64,000 nucleotides of DNA from CBCOTE01 sp965112965 (GCA_965112965.1 CBCOTE010000022.1:1-64000); one strand, 5' to 3'; numbered from the stretch's first letter, positions 51,199 through 62,572 are shown. The notes: generated from the sequence alone by a model not told the origin. Program-made: numbers and translations.

Positions 51199-52349
51199 GC
51201 CGCCGCATCAATCTATCTATAATCATCCTTTTAAACTAATCTTCTCGGTGCAATCCAAACCTTTACGCTGGCTAGTCAAGAAACTTACAACCTAGACTAA
51301 AACAAACATCTCCAAATATTCTTAATACAGCAGCCAACATTACATGTGACTGTTGCCCCCCAAATACTTACCCACTACAACTAAAATCCTATACTCTCAA
51401 TTGATCCCGGACTTAAATTATGGGTCTCTATGTACAACTGACCGGCTAGAGGCTGGATACTAATGTATCGGGACTGGCCAGATAGTCATATAGCTTTCAG
51501 GTTGATATGCCCGACCAAGGCACTCAACCCGATCGGTTCATTCTTTAGACTACGGATCTATTTGATTTTATCCGGCCGCCTTTTAAAAAACCCACTTCTT
51601 CTCAAGGACATACGCCATACTCTAATGGTTCCTTTCTCAGACCACCAAAGCTGACCTATGTCTAACTCTGATAACCGGCAGTTACACGACTTTTTTCGTC
51701 TACACCCATTCAGGTCTATTCCAATTATCATGGCCGCTAGAGGGACACGCGAAGGAGCTGCCCCTGAGGCTGGACTCGCGACTAATATTAACCAGGAACA
51801 TACGAATACTTCTCTGCATGATGCCAGATCCTAGAAAAAAACTACGGCAATTGGAGGTAAAGGCACGCTTCTGCATCTCGAATAAGTTTTTTTTATATTG
51901 CACGAAAGAATACCAGGACCAACTGTCGGCCAATAATCCTCGCCCGACCATTCTCTCCAACCTTTGTCGATATGCCGAAGATAGCCTCGAAGCCCAAATA
52001 TTGCCCAAACAAAATTATTCGACCAACCAGATCCCTAACCACGGCCTAACCTAAGCGACCACTCTGATTAACCTAAAAAAAGCTGGCAGACGAGCTCTAT
52101 CGGTCTGAATCATGATGGCCCTAGCAAAATATTCAGCCAGTGAAGGACGAATAAATAGACCAGAGTCTGTATAGATAAGACCATAAATTTTACACACAGT
52201 AACCATTGACTCGGACTTAAAATCTCACCCGAAGATATTACTCACTAATGCATCCTGATCGACTTCTGAGTCAACCATGGACGTGTTTTCTAACCTATGA
52301 TATACTTTGCACTGTTACATTACTATTGTAAGGATAAAATTCCACACTT
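51199..52349. other. Eroded spacer
   Basis: No intact gene. A frame of about 75 codons on the + strand at 51818-52054 (start near a run of seven A) contains LRQLEVKARFCISNKFFLY but no known motif. The region before phoH has no clear promoter that I can point to. Confidence 0.5.
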
Positions 52350-53342
52350 ATGATTCACGCTACTATCGAGCGCTCACTTGCCTTTGACGACATCAACCTG
52401 GCACGCGAACTTTTCGGCCCACAAAACTCTCATCTAGCCATGCTAGCCAAGGCCGGCAGCGTGGACCTGCAAACTCATGGCAGCAAACTAACTTTACGAG
52501 CCATAACTGAACACGACGCCTCACTCATGGTCAACCTGCTATCTCAACTTTATAATTTGCTTAAAGCCGGCTACCCCTTATTTCCTCGCGATATGTGCTT
52601 TGCCCTCAAAATCCTTTTTCACAATCCCAGCACAGACTTGCGCGATATCTTTCAGGACACAGTTTTCGTGGTTTCGCCTAAAAAGACTATCAGCCCTAAG
52701 ACACTATCACAGAAGGAGTTAGTCCAGGCCGTCAGGGATAATGACGTAGTCTTCGCCATCGGCCCGGCCGGCACGGGTAAAACTTACCTGGCCGTGGCCA
52801 TGGCCGTAGCCGCACTCACAGAACGAACTGTTAAACGGCTTATTCTCACCCGACCGGCAGTTGAGACCGGAGAGCATCTGGGCTTTTTACCAGGCGATCT
52901 CCGCGAGAAAGTTAATCCTTACCTACGTCCACTCTATGATGCCCTCCATGACATGCTCGACCAGCGCAAGATCCAGGAAATGCTCGATAATAAAGTCATC
53001 GAGATCGCCCCACTGGCCTTCATGCGCGGCCGCACTCTGAGTGAATCTTTCATCATTCTCGATGAAGGCCAGAACACCACACCTGAACAAATGAAGATGT
53101 TCCTCACCCGGCTTGGGTTCGGCTCTAAAATTGTGGTCACGGGTGATATCACTCAGATCGATCTACATCCGGTCAGCCGCGTTTTAGGTTCAGAACGTTC
53201 CGGGCTAGTCCATGCAGAACTGATTCTCGCCGGAATTAAAGGACTGTATTTTATCCATCTCAACGAGCAAGACGTAGTCCGCCACCCTCTAGTAGCCCAA
53301 ATCGCCCAATCCTATGAACGTACTGTACAAAGCGCTGCCTAA
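52350..53342 (+). CDS. phoH: PhoH-family ATPase
   Basis: Cytoplasmic P-loop ATPase of 330 residues (PhoL/PhoH, linked to ribosome and RNA metabolism). Walker A GPAGTGKT is at 138-145, then RPAVETGEHLGFLPGDL, Walker B IILDEGQNTT, and the helicase-like TGDITQIDL. Its C-terminal end overlaps the start of the next gene by 29 nt. With pgpH and ybeY it forms the phoH-pgpH-ybeY operon seen in many bacteria, where PhoH and YbeY act on RNA quality control. The whole gene is intact. Confidence 0.93.
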   Translation: MIHATIERSLAFDDINLARELFGPQNSHLAMLAKAGSVDLQTHGSKLTLRAITEHDASLMVNLLSQLYNLLKAGYPLFPRDMCFALKILFHNPSTDLRDIFQDTVFVVSPKKTISPKTLSQKELVQAVRDNDVVFAIGPAGTGKTYLAVAMAVAALTERTVKRLILTRPAVETGEHLGFLPGDLREKVNPYLRPLYDALHDMLDQRKIQEMLDNKVIEIAPLAFMRGRTLSESFIILDEGQNTTPEQMKMFLTRLGFGSKIVVTGDITQIDLHPVSRVLGSERSGLVHAELILAGIKGLYFIHLNEQDVVRHPLVAQIAQSYERTVQSAA

Positions 53343-55647
53343 AGGGATAACCAAACCCTCGGCTAAGTCCGGTCCCCAAATGCCAACCAGACTTGCAGAT
53401 CTGGCCTTAGCACAAAAATCTCAAGGAGGGTTGGCTTTTTTGCTGGCCGTACTACTGAGTCTGAGCCTCATAGCAGGCATCAACTTTAAAACCAAGGTCA
53501 AGGTCTTCATCGCCGGCGAGATTGCCACCCAGGACGTCACCGCCGATCAGGATCTCATGGTGGAGGAAAAAGAATCTACACGACTAAAACTCAAGCAGCT
53601 AGAGCAGGCCCAACCACCATTTTTCGACCTTTCCCACGGCAGCGGCGCCCACCTAACCGAGGCCGTAAATAACGTCCTCGGCCAGCTGAAAAATGCCAAC
53701 CCGGTTGATCTAGAACAGATCCGCTGGCAGATAGCCGAAATCCTGAACAGCGAGATCAGTGCTTCCAGCGCCGCCCTGTTGCGTAACAACGAACTGCAGA
53801 TTCTAATCACCGTCCGCATCCTGCCTTGGCTGAGTGATAAATTTGACCATGGAGTAATCTCGGACAGCCGCTGGCTCCAACAGCTACATAACGGCATTTT
53901 AATGCGCGATCCCACTACTAAAGAAGATATCCTACGCCAGGACTTGGATCAGATCCGCGACCTACCGCGCCTACGCGAAGACCTGGAAACCTACTTGCGC
54001 GAGGAGGTCAAGTTGTCCTTGCGCCAGCGCAAAGCTATTATAGAGCTCATCAGTCCGCTCCTGTATCCAACCCTGACACTAAATCCCGAGGCTACTCAGC
54101 AACGGATGCAACAAGTCATGGCCGGTGTGGAGCCAGTATTTTACCAAATCAAAAAAGGTGAGATAATTGTGCGCCAGGGCGAACGAGTCAACTCTCAGGC
54201 ACAGCTCAAGCTCCAAGCCCTCTATAGCCAGGAGCCAGCCTACTTCGAATGGCGCCGACCCTTAGGCATCTTCACCCTCTCCCTACTCGTAGCCCTAGGA
54301 CTAGTCCTATCAACTACTGGCCATTGGTTCAAGCCTCTGGAGAACCGCGATGCCTTATTCATCGCCTCGACCATCCTGTTTTTTGCCATTCCTGCTAAAA
54401 TGTTGTCCATCGTCGAGCCCCCCCTGGCTGAAAGGCTGCTACCCTTACGAGTAGACGAGCTGGCTTTTCTATTCCCTGTGGCCGGAGCAGCTGGGCTCCT
54501 AGCTTTATTCCTGCCGCCAGTGTTCTGCTTTTTCTCTAACTTACTACTTTCCTTTGTCTGTTGCCAAATGGTCAGCGGAAACTTGGGAATTTTCATCTAT
54601 TTTTTCATCGGTGGCCGTCTGAATATCTTCCTACTCAAAAGAGCCCAGAACCGAAATGAAATGCTCAAAAGTGTCCTGCCTCTCCTAGGAGGGCTAATTG
54701 TCGCCTGGAATGGCGTCAACCTCATGGAATCACAGAATTTCAATGGATGGATCCTGAAAGGCGTCTTCGTCACGGCCAATGCCTGCATATCACTGCTAGC
54801 TATCCTGTCCCTATCCCCTATTGTAGAGATGGTACTAGGATATACTTCCCGCTTTAAGCTCATGGAGCTCATAAATCTAGAACAGCCCCTCCTGCAGGAA
54901 CTCATGGTCGTAGCCCCAGGCACTTACCACCACTCGCTCATCGTAGCGAATATGGTGGAGGCCGGCGCACAGACCATCGGCGCTAACGCCCTACTGTGTA
55001 AAGTGGCGGCCCTCTACCACGATATCGGTAAACTCAAAAGTCCCCAATATTTTATAGAAAATCAATACCGAGGCAAAAATCGTCATGACAAACTAGCTCC
55101 GCCCATGAGCGCTCTCATACTTATCGCTCATGTCAAGAAAGGTGTTGAGCTAGCCCGCCAGCATCGTTTAGGTCAGGAGGTGATAGACATCATAAAGCAG
55201 CACCACGGCACCTCGCTCATCAGCTACTTCTACTACAAGGCCGTATCGCTGGCCGAAAGCCGCGGTGCCGAGCCGATATGCAAAGAGGATTACCAATACC
55301 CCGGACCCAAGCCCCAATCTCGCGAGGCCGGCCTAGTCATGCTAGCCGACGCTATCGAAGCCTCCAGTCGCTCCTTCGTGGATCCCACCCCAGCCCGACT
55401 CAAAGGGCATATAGAGTCTATGACTAAAAAAATCTTCTCTGATAGCCAGCTGGATGAATCAGAGCTGACCATGAAGGACCTTCATATGCTCGCAGATAAC
55501 TTTCTACGCATCCTCACTGGTATTTTCCACCAACGCATAGAATATCCAGGTCCACGACCTGAAAAACGCCAACCGCCTCAACTCAAGACAGTACAACTGC
55601 GTAAGCCGGAGCTATCCCACCCCCTAACTACCAAAATCGTTTTATGA
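53314..55647 (+). CDS. pgpH: 7TMR-HD family membrane phosphodiesterase (PgpH-type)
   Basis: Membrane HD-domain protein of 777 residues. An N-terminal helix (LAFLLAVLLSLSLIAGI) anchors a large periplasmic 7TMR-HDED domain (about 60-300), then seven hydrophobic helices (about 310-490) and a cytoplasmic HD domain. Its catalytic residues are in GTYHHSLIVANMVE and YHDIGK (H569, D570), with the HHGTS segment later. In Firmicutes PgpH degrades c-di-AMP; in Gram-negatives the substrate is less clear. The start ATG lies inside the end of phoH; no good ribosome binding site is visible and a start at 53380 is possible. The end overlaps ybeY by ATGA. Confidence 0.9.
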   Translation: MNVLYKALPKGITKPSAKSGPQMPTRLADLALAQKSQGGLAFLLAVLLSLSLIAGINFKTKVKVFIAGEIATQDVTADQDLMVEEKESTRLKLKQLEQAQPPFFDLSHGSGAHLTEAVNNVLGQLKNANPVDLEQIRWQIAEILNSEISASSAALLRNNELQILITVRILPWLSDKFDHGVISDSRWLQQLHNGILMRDPTTKEDILRQDLDQIRDLPRLREDLETYLREEVKLSLRQRKAIIELISPLLYPTLTLNPEATQQRMQQVMAGVEPVFYQIKKGEIIVRQGERVNSQAQLKLQALYSQEPAYFEWRRPLGIFTLSLLVALGLVLSTTGHWFKPLENRDALFIASTILFFAIPAKMLSIVEPPLAERLLPLRVDELAFLFPVAGAAGLLALFLPPVFCFFSNLLLSFVCCQMVSGNLGIFIYFFIGGRLNIFLLKRAQNRNEMLKSVLPLLGGLIVAWNGVNLMESQNFNGWILKGVFVTANACISLLAILSLSPIVEMVLGYTSRFKLMELINLEQPLLQELMVVAPGTYHHSLIVANMVEAGAQTIGANALLCKVAALYHDIGKLKSPQYFIENQYRGKNRHDKLAPPMSALILIAHVKKGVELARQHRLGQEVIDIIKQHHGTSLISYFYYKAVSLAESRGAEPICKEDYQYPGPKPQSREAGLVMLADAIEASSRSFVDPTPARLKGHIESMTKKIFSDSQLDESELTMKDLHMLADNFLRILTGIFHQRIEYPGPRPEKRQPPQLKTVQLRKPELSHPLTTKIVL

Positions 55648-56111
55648 TCAACGTCCGTCGTGATTTATCCGGCGGCAGCCCCCTGCCTCTAGCCCGGCCT
55701 GAAATAGCCCGTCTAGCCCTAAACCTAGCTGTAGCCATCGGCCATCCCAAAGCCCACATAGGCCTCACCCTAGTCGACGACCGACGCATGGAAATCCTGC
55801 ACCAGACCTACCTGGACTGTCCCGGCCCCACCAACGTCCTGGCCTTCCCGGAGGACGCACATAGCCCAAAAATGACCTCACCTAATAATGAAGCAGTCGA
55901 CCCTTTGGTCCTTCGCGGCAACATCGCCATTTCTCTGGATACTGTATTGCGTGAGGCCTATCTGTACGGCCAGCCCGTACCTGCATACTTAGCCCGACTG
56001 TTGGCCCACGCCTTGCTCCATCTAGCTAACCACGACCACGGACCTGTTATGGATGCGCTCTGCGAGTTCGCCCTAGCCAATGTATCCGAACTGACCGGCC
56101 TATCCGTCTAA
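55644..56111 (+). CDS. ybeY: Endoribonuclease YbeY
   Basis: Zinc endoribonuclease of 155 residues for 16S rRNA 3' end processing and ribosome quality control. The metal site HxxxHxxxxxH is complete: H122, H126 and H132 in AHALLHLANHDHG. The preceding PTNVLAFPED matches the family NVLSFP motif. Overlap ATGA with pgpH shows translational coupling, the classic operon order. Length is normal and the frame is clean. Confidence 0.92.
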   Translation: MINVRRDLSGGSPLPLARPEIARLALNLAVAIGHPKAHIGLTLVDDRRMEILHQTYLDCPGPTNVLAFPEDAHSPKMTSPNNEAVDPLVLRGNIAISLDTVLREAYLYGQPVPAYLARLLAHALLHLANHDHGPVMDALCEFALANVSELTGLSV

Positions 56112-57885
56112 GTCCATCGGACGCTAATAAACTGCAAAGTCGCCTCTTTAGCTACAGCCCCGAATAAATATTTCACCCATCCCTAGGTACCTGGTCGGAA
56201 GTGCCCCACCGGAGGTAGCCAGATACCGGCCGCCACATCATTTAAAACATTACTTGAAGTTCTTACGCCTTCCGCTACCCACAATCTTTGCTCTTCGCTA
56301 AGCTCATGCCACCGCGGACAGAATCTAATCCATGCAGCAAAAAAAATGTCGGCCACATACTCGATACCCACGAAAATACAAACTATATCCAGGCAACCAC
56401 GGCGATCAGCTACTTCGTGGCCATAAATTGAGAATAAGTGTTACAAGCCAAGGTTAACATTTTTTTGTGAACTACTGGTCAAATATCAACAAAGCTTCAC
56501 CGCGTGAATAAAGGCCTTATTCGTCTCCAGATAGGCTACGTTTACGCTCACTAATCCCGAACAAAACAGCGTCTAGGCCTATAGATACTGCCCGACCTAG
56601 CTCATAGCCAAACGACTTGGCATACCGACGTAATTGGCCCAGACCACCTGTAAGCCACCCATAACGAACAAACCAGATTATCATACTAGATACAAGACGC
56701 GAGAAAAAATTTAATTCATGCAGAAAAAATGTCGCTTAGTCCAGCAACACGTCGCGCGAGAATCCCGTACACACCCAAATACAAAAAAAATCGTACAGTA
56801 GATCGCTTATTAAAATACAGCGCCTATTAAAAAATTCAAACATTAGTAAACAGATCAGATTCGGTGATCTCGGGACACCTGTCCTTATTAGCCCAGCCGA
56901 AGTCATCGACCCCCAAAGATAGCCCACTAATATTCGTGCCGTAAGCGCAAATAAAATTGGATAAAGAGTAGGTCTCCATGTCACAACCGCAATCCAAATA
57001 GTTGTACAGCGGCGACTAAGTCACGATATTACCCACCATGAAGGACAGCTAATCCACCTGGATATAGCCACAATTCAGACCAGATCATCTACGTTGCAGT
57101 ATAAATTATTGACAGACTCTATAAAAATTAAGCATGTATCTCGTCAATAGACACGGCAAAATTGGCCGATTCCGGTAGCCCATAAAGTACAACTAGGCAC
57201 CAAAACGCTTACTATTGCGATGGCAAATAGATGCTGTCGTAAAAATTGAACCGTAAACAGTATTCTAGCCGGCGCAGGTAATGAAGCAAACTATATAAAA
57301 AATAGCACTTAAGCTAAAGGCAATGTAGAAGACCACGCTGGCTGCCATGAATGGCAGCCAGCCGCTTTTCTAGTATATAAATGGTGGAATTTATAATACA
57401 AACATAGACATAATCGATGCCGTACAGACCGAACAGGTCGGCTGTATACTCTAGACTTTTAAAGCAATAGTCAATAATTCCATAAGTCGAATGACACGAG
57501 TCCGTGTATACATAATCTAGATTTACCAGGTGTATAGGGTCAGGACCTTGATATTCTCCGTGAATTTTTTTATGGGGCTACCAGGATGAGCCTATGGGAG
57601 ATTGTCACCTTACAGTCCCAATATACAGAACGGAAAGATAAAAAATGGCTGAACACCGCCGCTCCTTAGCGCGACGATTTCTTTACTTTTTAACATACCA
57701 CCTCTACAAAAAAAACCTATCAATGGCGCCAGCCTGAATTACTCCATGGCATTGCACTAATTTAAAACAATTGTTAATTTTAGACGGTATTTTTTTCAAT
57801 TGTATTTCTTGTCCGAACTTAATATAATACTATTCTTGTTTACCATACCATACACTGAAAAATCTATTTGTTCAGAAGGCCTAAC
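56112..57885. other. 1.8 kb eroded spacer
   Basis: No intact gene. The clearest feature is a perfect hairpin at 57337-57362. Several A runs and stops in all frames; a - strand frame at 56183-56371 (60 codons) is gene-like in composition but unnamed. Confidence 0.5.
57337..57372 (+). terminator. Orphan intrinsic terminator-like hairpin
   Basis: Perfect 12-bp inverted repeat GCTGGCTGCCAT-GA-ATGGCAGCCAGC followed after 3 nt by TTTT on the + strand. No intact gene ends before it; the nearest upstream + strand gene (ybeY) stops more than 1.2 kb away. It is probably the terminator of a decayed gene. Confidence 0.6.
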
Positions 57886-59040
57886 ATGTCTATACAAACT
57901 AAAGGATCAACTACAACTTGCGTCCATGCCGGCACCGTCCACGACTCGATCAGCGGCGGAGTAAACACGCCCATCTACCCTTCCACATCCTTTCGTAAAC
58001 TAGAAAAGAACGGCTCATCCTACTGCTACCCACGCTATATGAATGTCCCCACTCAATTGGCCGCAGCCAATAAAGTGGCCACATTGGAAGGTAGCAAAGA
58101 TGCCATCGTAGTTAGTTCGGGTATGGCGGCCATCACTATAAGTCTTTTATCTTTCCTGGCACCCGGAGACCACATTATACTCCAGGCCCAGCTCTACGGC
58201 GGTACATATTACTTTTTAACCACTGAGCTGGCTCGCTGGGGCGTCACATGGACCCTAGTGCACAACACCGACCCAGAAGCTCTAGCCGGTGCCATCCGCA
58301 AGAACACCCGGGTGCTCTACGTGGAATCACCAACCAATCCCCTTCTACATATACTGAATCTGGCAGCTATAGCACAGGCCACCGCGGGCAGCGGAGTTAC
58401 GCTAATGATAGACAATACCTTTGCCACGCCTATGAATCAGCGTCCTTTAGACCTGGGCTTCCACATAAGCATCCACAGCGGCACAAAATATTTAGCGGGA
58501 CACAGCGACCTACAATGCGGTGCAGTAGCCAGCGATGTCAGCCGTATGGCGGCCATCCGTAACACTGCAACCAACTATGGCTCTACCCTTAATGTGTATG
58601 ACTGCTACCTGCTCGAACGTAGCATGAAGACACTATCCTTACGTATGGACCGACATAATGAGAATGCCCAGGCCGTCGCCCAGTTCCTGGCTGGGCATCC
58701 CAAAGTGGAAAAGATCTTCTACCCCGGCCTGCCCAGCCACCCAGGACACGCAATCGCGGCAAGGCAGATGAACGGCTTCGGAGGTATAGTGAGCTTCCAA
58801 CCCCGCTTTACCTTGACCGAGCTAGAACGATTTCTGGGCCAAATCAAGCTCATCACCCCGGCCATCAGTTTGGGCGGCGTGGAATCGCTCTTGTGCGTGC
58901 CAGCCTTAACATCTCACTTAAAAGTGCCCCGAGAAAACCGACTAGCTATGGGTATTACTGATACCTTAGTTCGCGTCTCAGTAGGCATTGAGGACGCCTC
59001 TGATATCATTGCTGACCTAGAACAGGCCTTGTCAGGCTAA
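57886..59040 (+). CDS. Cys/Met metabolism PLP enzyme (cystathionine gamma-synthase / lyase family)
   Basis: Fold-type I PLP enzyme of 384 residues in the trans-sulfuration family (MetB, MetC, MetZ, MegL). The Schiff-base lysine is K201 in SIHSGTKYLAGHSD, the cofactor Asp is D176 in MIDNTFATP, and VVSSGMAAIT and QLYGGTYYF are typical. AGAAGG 6 nt before ATG at 57886 sets the start; the frame from 57868 is too long. The exact substrate cannot be told: O-acetyl- or O-succinylhomoserine sulfhydrylation, cystathionine synthesis or methionine cleavage are all possible. The segment SLGGVESLLCVPA favours a methionine-side enzyme. Stands alone. Confidence 0.88.
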   Translation: MSIQTKGSTTTCVHAGTVHDSISGGVNTPIYPSTSFRKLEKNGSSYCYPRYMNVPTQLAAANKVATLEGSKDAIVVSSGMAAITISLLSFLAPGDHIILQAQLYGGTYYFLTTELARWGVTWTLVHNTDPEALAGAIRKNTRVLYVESPTNPLLHILNLAAIAQATAGSGVTLMIDNTFATPMNQRPLDLGFHISIHSGTKYLAGHSDLQCGAVASDVSRMAAIRNTATNYGSTLNVYDCYLLERSMKTLSLRMDRHNENAQAVAQFLAGHPKVEKIFYPGLPSHPGHAIAARQMNGFGGIVSFQPRFTLTELERFLGQIKLITPAISLGGVESLLCVPALTSHLKVPRENRLAMGITDTLVRVSVGIEDASDIIADLEQALSG

Positions 59041-60749
59041 TTTGACCTGAGAAACATTATATGCCGCAGCCGGATAATTCTTATGACCATTTCCGTCTAA
59101 ATCCATTGATAGACGCAAACTCGTGATCGACGATACCGTAGCCACAACATTATTCAATGGCATAAACCAACAAAGCGGACCCGGTTATAAAGATCGGCAC
59201 ATGGTTAACCTTCTAGATTTACTATGTCTTGATCTGATAGTCTATATACCTGACGGAAACAAAATCGGTCGTTAAGTCCAATAGGTCTCACTATTATGCT
59301 CTCAAGTAGCCTAGACAGCCTGGGGGGGGCTAATGTGCTGAACTATCTATACCAAATGACGTACTCAAGTCTATTTGAGACGATATCTGCGTTTTCATGC
59401 ATAAACCATTTTTTAAGACAAACTGAAATAAAAAACATCTTCTGTATATGCCGACTAAAAATAAACTTTGTAACCGACTGGTCCAGGTCGTGCAACGTTA
59501 TTTTTGAACTCAAACAATACCTGCTACTTAACTTTTTTTCACTCCGGGCCTAGGCTTAGAGTTAGACAACCATGCCCACAAAATACTCCTACTCAGCGTG
59601 CTGGACAGCCTCCGATCGGAAATAGCCGTAGCTCTTAACGAACTTCCTTACTGCCAGTTGGTTACCTGCATACACAAAAAAACCAATGGCTTAGTGCGTC
59701 CGCGCTGGAGCGGTTAAGGCCAATACCTTCCTTTCCTTCTTTCTGTCGAGTACTATATTTTTTTCGTCAACAATGTAGCGCTTTCACTCTATTTCAATTC
59801 TTATGCCCCAACACCCCCTTGTCCTCCATGAACTTCAAGGTCACCTAACAAATTTTAAACTAGGCAGCTCCCAAGCAATATTTAGGTGGAGTACACCCAC
59901 TTCTAGCAATTTATCATCTCCCGTCAGAAAACTATGCTCACGCTACTCTAAGAGACAGTAGGCAACCTCACCATCTTCCCGTAACACACACAAAAAAATG
60001 CATGATCAAATTAGCCAAAGCCGTAAAAACAGCCACTGCCTCTATCAAGCTAGCTTTCGTCCGATACTGCTATGGTTATATTGACTTAACTGTTGTACTC
60101 ATAATTCAGTAATAACAATTTAAGCAGTAATAATGCCAGAATACAGTCCCAAAACAATATTGTAACCAAACCGATGAGCTTGTACCGCGCCTTAGACTAA
60201 GACTAAAGCCGCTACGCACGAATAAAAAATTCACCTCTTAAAATGAATAAAAAAATAGCCAAAAACATATATACTAAGACCAACTGTCCAGAATGTCCTA
60301 AAGAAATCGAAATAACTTGAGTAGCACGGCTGGGACCGGCCCTTGTCGTCTTATAATAGCTCTGCCACACGGAGGATCCCTATATACCAGGCACGCTCCG
60401 ATCCTAACGTACCCACTCACCCCCTCCAGCTACTTTGGCCGTGGCGCCTCGTCCGGTCCATCCTCACCATCGCCTAACGCTCCTGTCCGTTACCTTAGGC
60501 AAGAAGACTACGCCTTCATCGCCGTCCATCCAAGATAGTCATGGCTAATTCATTATGCAGCGCATAAATCACTGACCACCTTTAGAGTTAACCGACAGCA
60601 CTTGGGTCGCAAAAAAAACCGTATTATTATAATCACCCGCGTATAAAATTTTTTTTGAGAGACAGTATAGCTCAAGAATAACCAAAATATCAATATAACC
60701 TATCTACATTGTCAAACGAAATCTTACCGAAGACCAAGGCTAAAGGAAG
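59041..60749. other. Eroded spacer
   Basis: No intact gene. Weak gene-like stretches lie near 59596-59660 (SVLDSLRSEIAVALNELP) and, GC-rich, near 60317-60538. They may be the upstream part of the decayed sensor kinase whose receiver domain follows. Confidence 0.45.
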
Positions 60750-61055
60750 ACATAGCCCGTGCTGACCTCATAATGAGCCCATCTGGCCCATGTCAAGACC
60801 AAGTATGCCAGGACTCAAAATACTCTTGACTAAAAAGCTAATCTGGAACTGACGTGGTCAAAGGAAGCTCAAGTCAGTATTAAGGACATAAATCAAAAAT
60901 ACTAAGCGTCCTAATAGTGGCTCTCACAGCTTATATCATACAAAAAGACTGGAAGTCTTTCTAACCGAACTATGAACAACTACCTAGCCAAGTCCATAAA
61001 TATGGACGAACTAGAGGCCATACTCCACCGTATTATAGACCGCCCCATGATATAG
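60750..61055 (+). pseudogene. Remnant of a response-regulator receiver domain
   Basis: Typical receiver-domain pieces appear in shifted frames on the + strand: ADLIM near 60757 and PSMPGLKIL near 60800, the usual DLxLMDxxMPxxDG region. Then IVALTAYIIQKDWKSF (from 60914, the conserved T/S-AY strand) and, after a frame change, NNYLAKSINMDELEAIL with the conserved Lys, ending in TAG at 61053-61055. At least two frameshifts and an in-frame stop are present. The C-terminal form (LxKPIxxDEL) is that of hybrid sensor kinases. The usual KP pair is now KS. Confidence 0.7.
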
Positions 61056-61117
61056 TACAACTGCTATCGTCAGAGTTCAATCTGATCTGGAGCCTATAGC
61101 CTGGTAGTCCACGCAGT

Positions 61118-62572
61118 TCAATCAGTTAGGATCAATTTCTCAGGCCTCTTCCGGTACCATTTTCTTTGTTTGAGACGGCTACTATAGTATCCCGAGCCAG
61201 GTTGGCCACTGCACATGGTATAACACATCCAGTCTCGAAATTGGAACACGTAAAGCAGCAGCAACGACTGTACTACCTGCGAAATAAACATTGAAGTCCA
61301 CACTCCATCACTCGACCGCCACCATATATGTCCCAGACCCCAGGCCAGAGGAATACGCACTAACCAGACTGAGATACCAAAGGCGAGCATATTGTACAGC
61401 GTCGCACCCGCCCCAACCATGATCCCCCCAAGGATCATTCCTCCAACTGTAAATGGCACCGCCAGCAAGTTATAGAACAGATATCCTCGCACCTCTGTCG
61501 CAACGCCGACGTCTGATGCCACAAAGGCGACAATATAATCGACCCAATGCCAGACGAACATCGCCACCAAGGCCATGAACCCGCAGCCAGCACACAGGAT
61601 TTTCCAGCCAATATGCCTGGCCAACCGCTGCTCCCCAGCCCCCAGGTAATGCCCCACCAGGATAGACGCGGTCATGCTGAAGGCTAGACCTGGTAAAAAT
61701 AGAGCGGCCTCAATACGAATGCCAGCGCTCATGCCGGCCAAGGCGTCCATATTACCTACTGGCAGAGATGCGATAATAGCAAAAAGTACCAGATAGGCGC
61801 TCTGCCACAGGATCTGCATGACTCCCGATGGCCAAGATACCCGAAAAAGATAAAAAAAAGCCACCCGCGCCCAACGCAAGGAAATAAAGGCATGCCGTCG
61901 GATAAGACCCCGGCGGATGAACGCTATAATATTATAGCCCACCCCCAAATACACGGCCGTGAATGTACCCCAGGCAATACCCAGGTGTTCCAGCCGTGGC
62001 AGCCCCCACATCCCGAGCCCCAACCCGCTGTCTAACCAAAAATTGCATACCGTAAGCAAAAACATAGAATACATAGGTAACTTAACCCAAGTGTAAGCTC
62101 GGGCCACGGCATTAGTCACACTGAGCAGATAAAAGCCGGGTAGAGTCAAGAGCAAAATCGGTAAGATGGCTCGAACATAAGGTCGCACCGTAGCCTGAAC
62201 CTGAATAGCATCAAGAAAGATATCCAGAAAAACAAGGCTTGGGAGCACAATAGTCGCGGAAAAGACAACGCCCAAAAGCAAGGAGAGCCTCACGTAACGC
62301 CGAGCCCGGCAGAGTAAACCGGCACCTAAGGATTGGCTGACCACTGAGAGGGTGCCGTGGGCCACAGCCACGGACAGAATAGCAAAGAAATTGATACACT
62401 GGGATATGACCCCGAAGGCGACCTGGACTTCCTTACTAATACGGCCGGCCACAACGGTTTCTACGAAGCCGCATAAAAAAAAAAGAAACATCATAAAAAG
62501 CTGCGGCCAGGCCAATGTCCAGATGTGGCTGAAGGAAGTCGAATTACTACGGTAAGGGAAACAGTCGTGCAT
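61118..62572 (-). CDS. MATE-family multidrug exporter
   Basis: Integral membrane protein of 484 residues with about twelve helices in two similar halves, the MATE layout. The first helix (LFMMFLFFLCGFVETVVAG) and the later VSWPSGVMQILWQSAYLVLF are characteristic; the short basic tail is not. It would export cationic compounds in exchange for Na+ or H+. AGGAA 6-9 nt before ATG at 62572 sets the start; the frame back to 62590 is not used. It stands alone, with a decayed receiver domain on its 3' side and decayed genes on its 5' side. Confidence 0.88.
   Translation of the reverse strand: MHDCFPYRSNSTSFSHIWTLAWPQLFMMFLFFLCGFVETVVAGRISKEVQVAFGVISQCINFFAILSVAVAHGTLSVVSQSLGAGLLCRARRYVRLSLLLGVVFSATIVLPSLVFLDIFLDAIQVQATVRPYVRAILPILLLTLPGFYLLSVTNAVARAYTWVKLPMYSMFLLTVCNFWLDSGLGLGMWGLPRLEHLGIAWGTFTAVYLGVGYNIIAFIRRGLIRRHAFISLRWARVAFFYLFRVSWPSGVMQILWQSAYLVLFAIIASLPVGNMDALAGMSAGIRIEAALFLPGLAFSMTASILVGHYLGAGEQRLARHIGWKILCAGCGFMALVAMFVWHWVDYIVAFVASDVGVATEVRGYLFYNLLAVPFTVGGMILGGIMVGAGATLYNMLAFGISVWLVRIPLAWGLGHIWWRSSDGVWTSMFISQVVQSLLLLYVFQFRDWMCYTMCSGQPGSGYYSSRLKQRKWYRKRPEKLILTD

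Noticed and set aside
59296..59553. Open frame of 85 codons
   Set aside because: A/T-rich, no motif, no ribosome binding site, spans a run of seven G; chance frame in spacer.
60317..60538. Open frame of 73 codons in a GC-rich patch
   Set aside because: No ribosome binding site, no recognisable domain, Pro/Ser-rich translation; more likely part of the decayed gene ahead of the receiver remnant.
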